The notes beneath the pieces are model-generated. The model made no database searches. It was not told the DNA's origin and saw only the letters and a list, made by a program, of their open reading frames with translations. From contig CALAFB010000049.1 of the NCBI GenBank assembly GCA_937891135.1, positions 1-14,878 of the forward strand: 14,878 nt of DNA. Direction: 5' to 3'. Source of the stretch: an uncultured Elusimicrobium sp. (GTDB lineage: Bacteria; Elusimicrobiota; Elusimicrobia; Elusimicrobiales; Elusimicrobiaceae). Shown here one piece after another: positions 12,821 to 14,878 of the stretch. The position numbers and the translations under genes are program-made. Each line of letters begins with the position of its first letter. The first letter of the stretch is position 1.

Positions 12821-13495
12821 TTAAGCAATTATACGTTTGCGCTTCTTCTTTGGCGGTTTGTAGATGTTTATAATCTTTCCAACGATTTCAACATCTTCTA
12901 TCTTTTTGGTAATTGTGCGGTATTTCGGATTGTCAGGTATCAGCTCTACCTTCCCATCGCAAATAAACATTCTTTTTATGGTGCTATACTCCTCCGAAAT
13001 TCTAGCGAGCACAACATCTCCGTTGGTGGGTGTGACTTCCGGATCAATGATTACATAATCGCCATTATAGATAGAGGAACGTGGGTCCTTGGGATCTTCC
13101 ATACAGTTTCCCTCTACTTTGATTGCGAATTGCTTTTCTCCGGATTTATTAAAGGGTATATAGCTTTCCACTTCTTCAAGAATAAATTTCTCGTTGGTGG
13201 CAGAGGAAATGCCTATCACAGGGATTAATTTAATGTCTGTCGGTACTTTAACTCTGTGAATATATTCTTTAGTAGTTTCCTTTTTTGTAGCAAGAAAATA
13301 GTCAAGGGGTTTATCCAAGATAGTAGCAATCTTCTGCAGGTTTTCAATACTGGGATTACGGTGTCCCATTACCCAGTAATTAACTTGGGCTTGGGTTATT
13401 CCCATTTCTCTGCCTAGACTAGCTTGCGACATCTCTGCATCACGCAAGGCGGCTTTTATTCGTTCGCCAATCTGATTTTTTCCTTTTTCAGCCAT
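12821..13495 (-). CDS. XRE-family repressor with S24/LexA-like C-terminal domain, Cys at the catalytic Ser position
   Basis: This 224-residue cI-type repressor has a helix-turn-helix domain at about 22-68 (MSQASLGREMGITQAQVNYW) and an S24 domain at 88-215. The serine of the usual G-D/N-S-M motif is cysteine: VEGNCMEDP with C131. The lysine partner is present as K174 in STIKRM. The usual Ala-Gly or Cys-Gly cleavage site is absent; IPVIGISSATNE (91-102) stands there. RecA-stimulated self-cleavage is therefore doubtful, and the domain may serve mainly for dimerisation or respond to another signal. The C-terminal tail is very basic (PPKKKRKR). AGGAG lies nine bases before the ATG. The gene is transcribed away from a three-operator control region. 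Confidence 0.9.
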   Translation of the reverse strand: MAEKGKNQIGERIKAALRDAEMSQASLGREMGITQAQVNYWVMGHRNPSIENLQKIATILDKPLDYFLATKKETTKEYIHRVKVPTDIKLIPVIGISSATNEKFILEEVESYIPFNKSGEKQFAIKVEGNCMEDPKDPRSSIYNGDYVIIDPEVTPTNGDVVLARISEEYSTIKRMFICDGKVELIPDNPKYRTITKKIEDVEIVGKIINIYKPPKKKRKRIIA

Positions 13496-13534
13496 ATTTT
13501 TGTTCTCCTAACCTTTATTATCGTCGGTAGAAAC

Positions 13535-13626
13535 ATTCTAAAATAACCCCTTGACAAAATGCAAGTTATGTTATAAACTATAACTAAACCGTTATACTTT
13601 ATAACTAAAAGGTTATACTTTATAAC
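13535..13626. promoter_or_regulatory. Lambda-like switch: opposed promoters and three 15-bp operators
   Basis: Three palindromes of the form GTTATA-N3-TATAAC lie at 13570-13584, 13591-13605 and 13612-13626, each exactly 21 bp from the next, about two helical turns. A rightward promoter has TTGACA at 13551-13556 and a -10 box inside the first operator (TAAACT at 13574-13579, 17-bp spacer, or TATAAA at 13572-13577). A leftward promoter for the repressor has TTGCAT (13564-13559), an 18-bp spacer and TAGAAT (13540-13535). Binding at the first site should block rightward transcription and could leave or stimulate leftward transcription. Confidence 0.8.
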
Positions 13627-13834
13627 AATGCAGTAAAGAGCGCATCGTTACAGATTGTATGGTGCGAACGATATTTGAAAATTAAAACCGGAAGTCAGAT
13701 TTTGTTAGGGGTGACACCCTTTCAAATAAAGTTGTATTCACCATGTACCGATAGTCAAAAGGGCCACCAAGCACATTTAATTATCGGTACATACATTTTA
13801 GCACATTTGTTATTAAAAATAACGGAGAAGTTAT
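13627..13834 (+). other. Untranslated leader of the rightward genes with an 11-bp inverted repeat
   Basis: No gene was found. ATGTACCGATA (13743-13753) and TATCGGTACAT (13782-13792) form a perfect 11-bp stem with a 28-base loop. An AGGGGTGACACCCT dyad lies at 13707-13720 and ATCGTT/AACGAT near 13643-13671. A GGAG ribosome binding site is at 13824-13827. A roughly 210-nt structured leader suggests post-transcriptional control of the first early gene. Confidence 0.5.
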
Positions 13835-14044
13835 ATGAACATTGATAAAAAAGAAGATTTAAGCGAGGACTTGTACACCTGCCAAGAGGTGGCCGAGCGA
13901 TTACGGATTACAGCCCAGACCGTTAGATACTGGATTATGGGTGGCCGGATAGACCAAAGCAAGTGTTTCCAAATTGGAAAAAAAGGCCATTGGCGGATAC
14001 ACAAAAGCGCAGTTGAAAAGATGTGTAGGCACATGGGGTTTTAA
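13835..14044 (+). CDS. Small excisionase/MerR-like helix-turn-helix protein
   Basis: This 69-residue protein contains one winged helix-turn-helix of the excisionase/AlpA type: LYTCQEVAERLRITAQTVRYWIMGGRI, then FQIGKKGHWRIHKSAVEKM. Such proteins bend attachment-site DNA to favour excision or act as small activators. It is the first gene of the rightward operon opposite the S24 repressor, where an excisionase or early regulator is expected. GGAG seven bases before the ATG supports the start. It may direct the integrase at 4581-5633 or another recombinase outside the window. Confidence 0.82.
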   Translation: MNIDKKEDLSEDLYTCQEVAERLRITAQTVRYWIMGGRIDQSKCFQIGKKGHWRIHKSAVEKMCRHMGF

Positions 14045-14045
14045 T

Positions 14046-14156
14046 ATGAACGAACGGATTACTTTAAAAGATGTTTTAGCAGGTTTAGCAATAATGGGTT
14101 TTTTCTACATGTACATATGGATGATTTACCTAGTCGTACCGGAGAGTTGGCTGTGA
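14046..14156 (+). CDS. Single-helix membrane peptide, 36 residues
   Basis: A short open frame starts one base after the preceding stop codon, with GGGG about six bases upstream. After a short charged N-terminus (MNERITLKDV) it has one strongly hydrophobic segment of about 22 residues (AGLAIMGFFYMYIWMIYLVV), so it probably sits in the inner membrane. Its stop codon overlaps the next gene's GTG. Tight packing in an early operon supports a real gene; function is unknown. Confidence 0.6.
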   Translation: MNERITLKDVLAGLAIMGFFYMYIWMIYLVVPESWL

Positions 14157-14275
14157 GACCGAGTTTTTGGAAGTGCATATACAGGGACGGAAACAAATGC
14201 GCTTTAAAAGATTTAGATGCCGGAAGATGTGAATGTACGGGATGTTTAGAGTTTGACCATAACGGTGTAGATTAA
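14153..14275 (+). CDS. Five-cysteine microprotein, 40 residues
   Basis: A GTG start overlaps the previous stop codon and has GGAG at 14141-14144, eight bases upstream. The product has cysteines at 8, 16, 26, 28 and 31 (SFWKCIYRDGNKCALKD, then GRCECTGC), a pattern suggesting zinc binding or a disulfide knot. It has no signal peptide, so zinc binding is more likely. An in-frame ATG at 14117 would give 52 residues but lacks a ribosome binding site. I do not recognise the family. Confidence 0.6.
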   Translation: MRPSFWKCIYRDGNKCALKDLDAGRCECTGCLEFDHNGVD

Positions 14276-14571
14276 ACGATTTGAGAGTGGAGTTAAGAAT
14301 AACTTCCTTTAAACAAAAAACCTTAGTGCTTGGAGTAAAGCGCAACCGCGTGTAACGGTTTAGAGGCCTTACACATTGATCTTTGGAGACGTGATTCATG
14401 GCTATTGTTTAGCTTGACCGCATGGACACAAAGGCACATCGGGCAAAGTGAGCGGCAATAGACCCACGCTGACGGAGAGCCGAAAGGCAACCCTATAAGC
14501 GGCGTTAAGAAAGATAAACACTTGTAGGGCGGTTAGCCCACCTAGCCGCCCTTACACAGAGGGATAATTAT
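14276..14571 (+). other. 296-base gap with possible structured RNA
   Basis: No open frame longer than about 20 codons with a credible start was seen. From about 14335 to 14520 the base composition is more balanced than in neighbouring gaps, with many short G- and C-rich segments. A hairpin at 14527-14551 has GGGCGG/CCGCCC plus TAG/CTA arms and a 5-base loop, with no T run behind it. AGAGGGA precedes the next ATG. It may be a leader RNA or a small RNA gene. Confidence 0.4.
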
Positions 14572-14878
14572 ATGAGCACTCGATGCCAAATCAAAGTGAC
14601 CTACCTTAAACAGGAAGTCCTGTTGTACCACCATTGGGATGGCTACCCCAAAGGTGTCGGTAAAGACCTTATACAAAGAAAGAAAAAATTCAACACTTGG
14701 AACGGGAATCTCCTAGTCAACGAACTCGTCAAAAACACGCGTAAAGATGACGGATACGAAATCGCCTTCCAAGTACATACGGACTTGGATTACTGGTATG
14801 AGATTGACTGTAATCGCAAAACAATCCGCTGTTGGAAAGTCAAAGGATACTTGCTTTCGGACCATGCTGAAGTAGAAA
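14572..14878 (+). CDS. Conserved mobile-element protein with STRCQIKV start (partial)
   Basis: Only the first 102 codons are present; the frame runs off the window end. The protein opens STRCQIKVTYL and continues LLYHHWDGYPKGVG, a combination I associate with a conserved family of uncharacterised phage and integrative-element proteins. Later text (KDDGYEIAFQVHTDLDYWYEI in part) looks like a beta-rich domain. The biochemical role is not known to me. AGAGGGA about eight bases upstream supports the ATG. It continues the rightward early region after a long untranslated stretch. Confidence 0.75.
   Translation, partial: MSTRCQIKVTYLKQEVLLYHHWDGYPKGVGKDLIQRKKKFNTWNGNLLVNELVKNTRKDDGYEIAFQVHTDLDYWYEIDCNRKTIRCWKVKGYLLSDHAEVE

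Noticed and set aside
12803..13228. 141-codon plus-strand frame antisense to the repressor
   Set aside because: It overlaps the terminator and the S24 domain coding region and has no start signal; it is a shadow of the repressor gene.
13700..13725. Riboswitch suggested by the GGGGTGACACCC dyad
   Set aside because: None of the conserved riboswitch core elements I know is present around it.

Overview
This is a bacterial accessory region, most likely part of an integrative element, prophage or genomic island rather than core chromosome. The DNA is visibly AT-rich. The genes are compact, often coupled by 4-bp ATGA overlaps, and use bacterial GGAG-type ribosome binding sites. The host cannot be named from this window. 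Nearly every recognisable gene belongs to a mobile, defence, DNA-repair or RNA-repair family, and no housekeeping gene or tRNA was seen.

Layout. (1) Positions 1-4521: a four-gene rightward operon (HNH restriction endonuclease, two different DNA methyltransferases, a second HNH-type zinc protein). It lies between two nearly identical ~114-bp direct repeats (1-114 and 4409-4521) and is followed by an 840-bp non-coding stretch packed with short repeats and hairpins. (2) 4581-5633: a tyrosine recombinase reading leftward into the right-hand repeat. (3) 5762-7713: a leftward coupled pair, a Y-family DNA polymerase (UvrX/UmuC type) and a YolD-like partner. (4) 7823-9194: a rightward AbiE pair, antitoxin then nucleotidyltransferase toxin, behind a promoter containing a palindrome. 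(5) 9331-9789: a leftward exported thermonuclease, then ~350 bp rich in inverted repeats. (6) 10139-11367: a leftward coupled pair, a T4-Pnk-like P-loop kinase and a Thg1-like 3'-5' RNA polymerase, resembling an RNA 5'-end repair unit. (7) 11474-12751: an unknown rightward gene and a macro-domain ADP-ribose hydrolase. (8) 12821-14878: a lambda-like switch. A leftward XRE/S24 repressor faces rightward early genes across three 15-bp operators spaced exactly 21 bp apart. The rightward side holds an excisionase-like helix-turn-helix protein, a one-helix membrane peptide, a five-cysteine microprotein, a possibly structured ~300-nt leader, and the start of a conserved accessory gene that runs off the window.

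How the parts may work together. The recombinase and direct repeats suggest a site where cargo such as the restriction-modification cassette is gained or lost. The S24 repressor and excisionase-like protein are plausible control elements for the larger element continuing to the right. Restriction-modification, AbiE and possibly the RNA-repair pair would be defence or counter-defence cargo. The points most worth a second look are the kinase-Thg1 pair, the repeat-flanked cassette beside an outside integrase, and the S24 repressor with cysteine in place of the catalytic serine.
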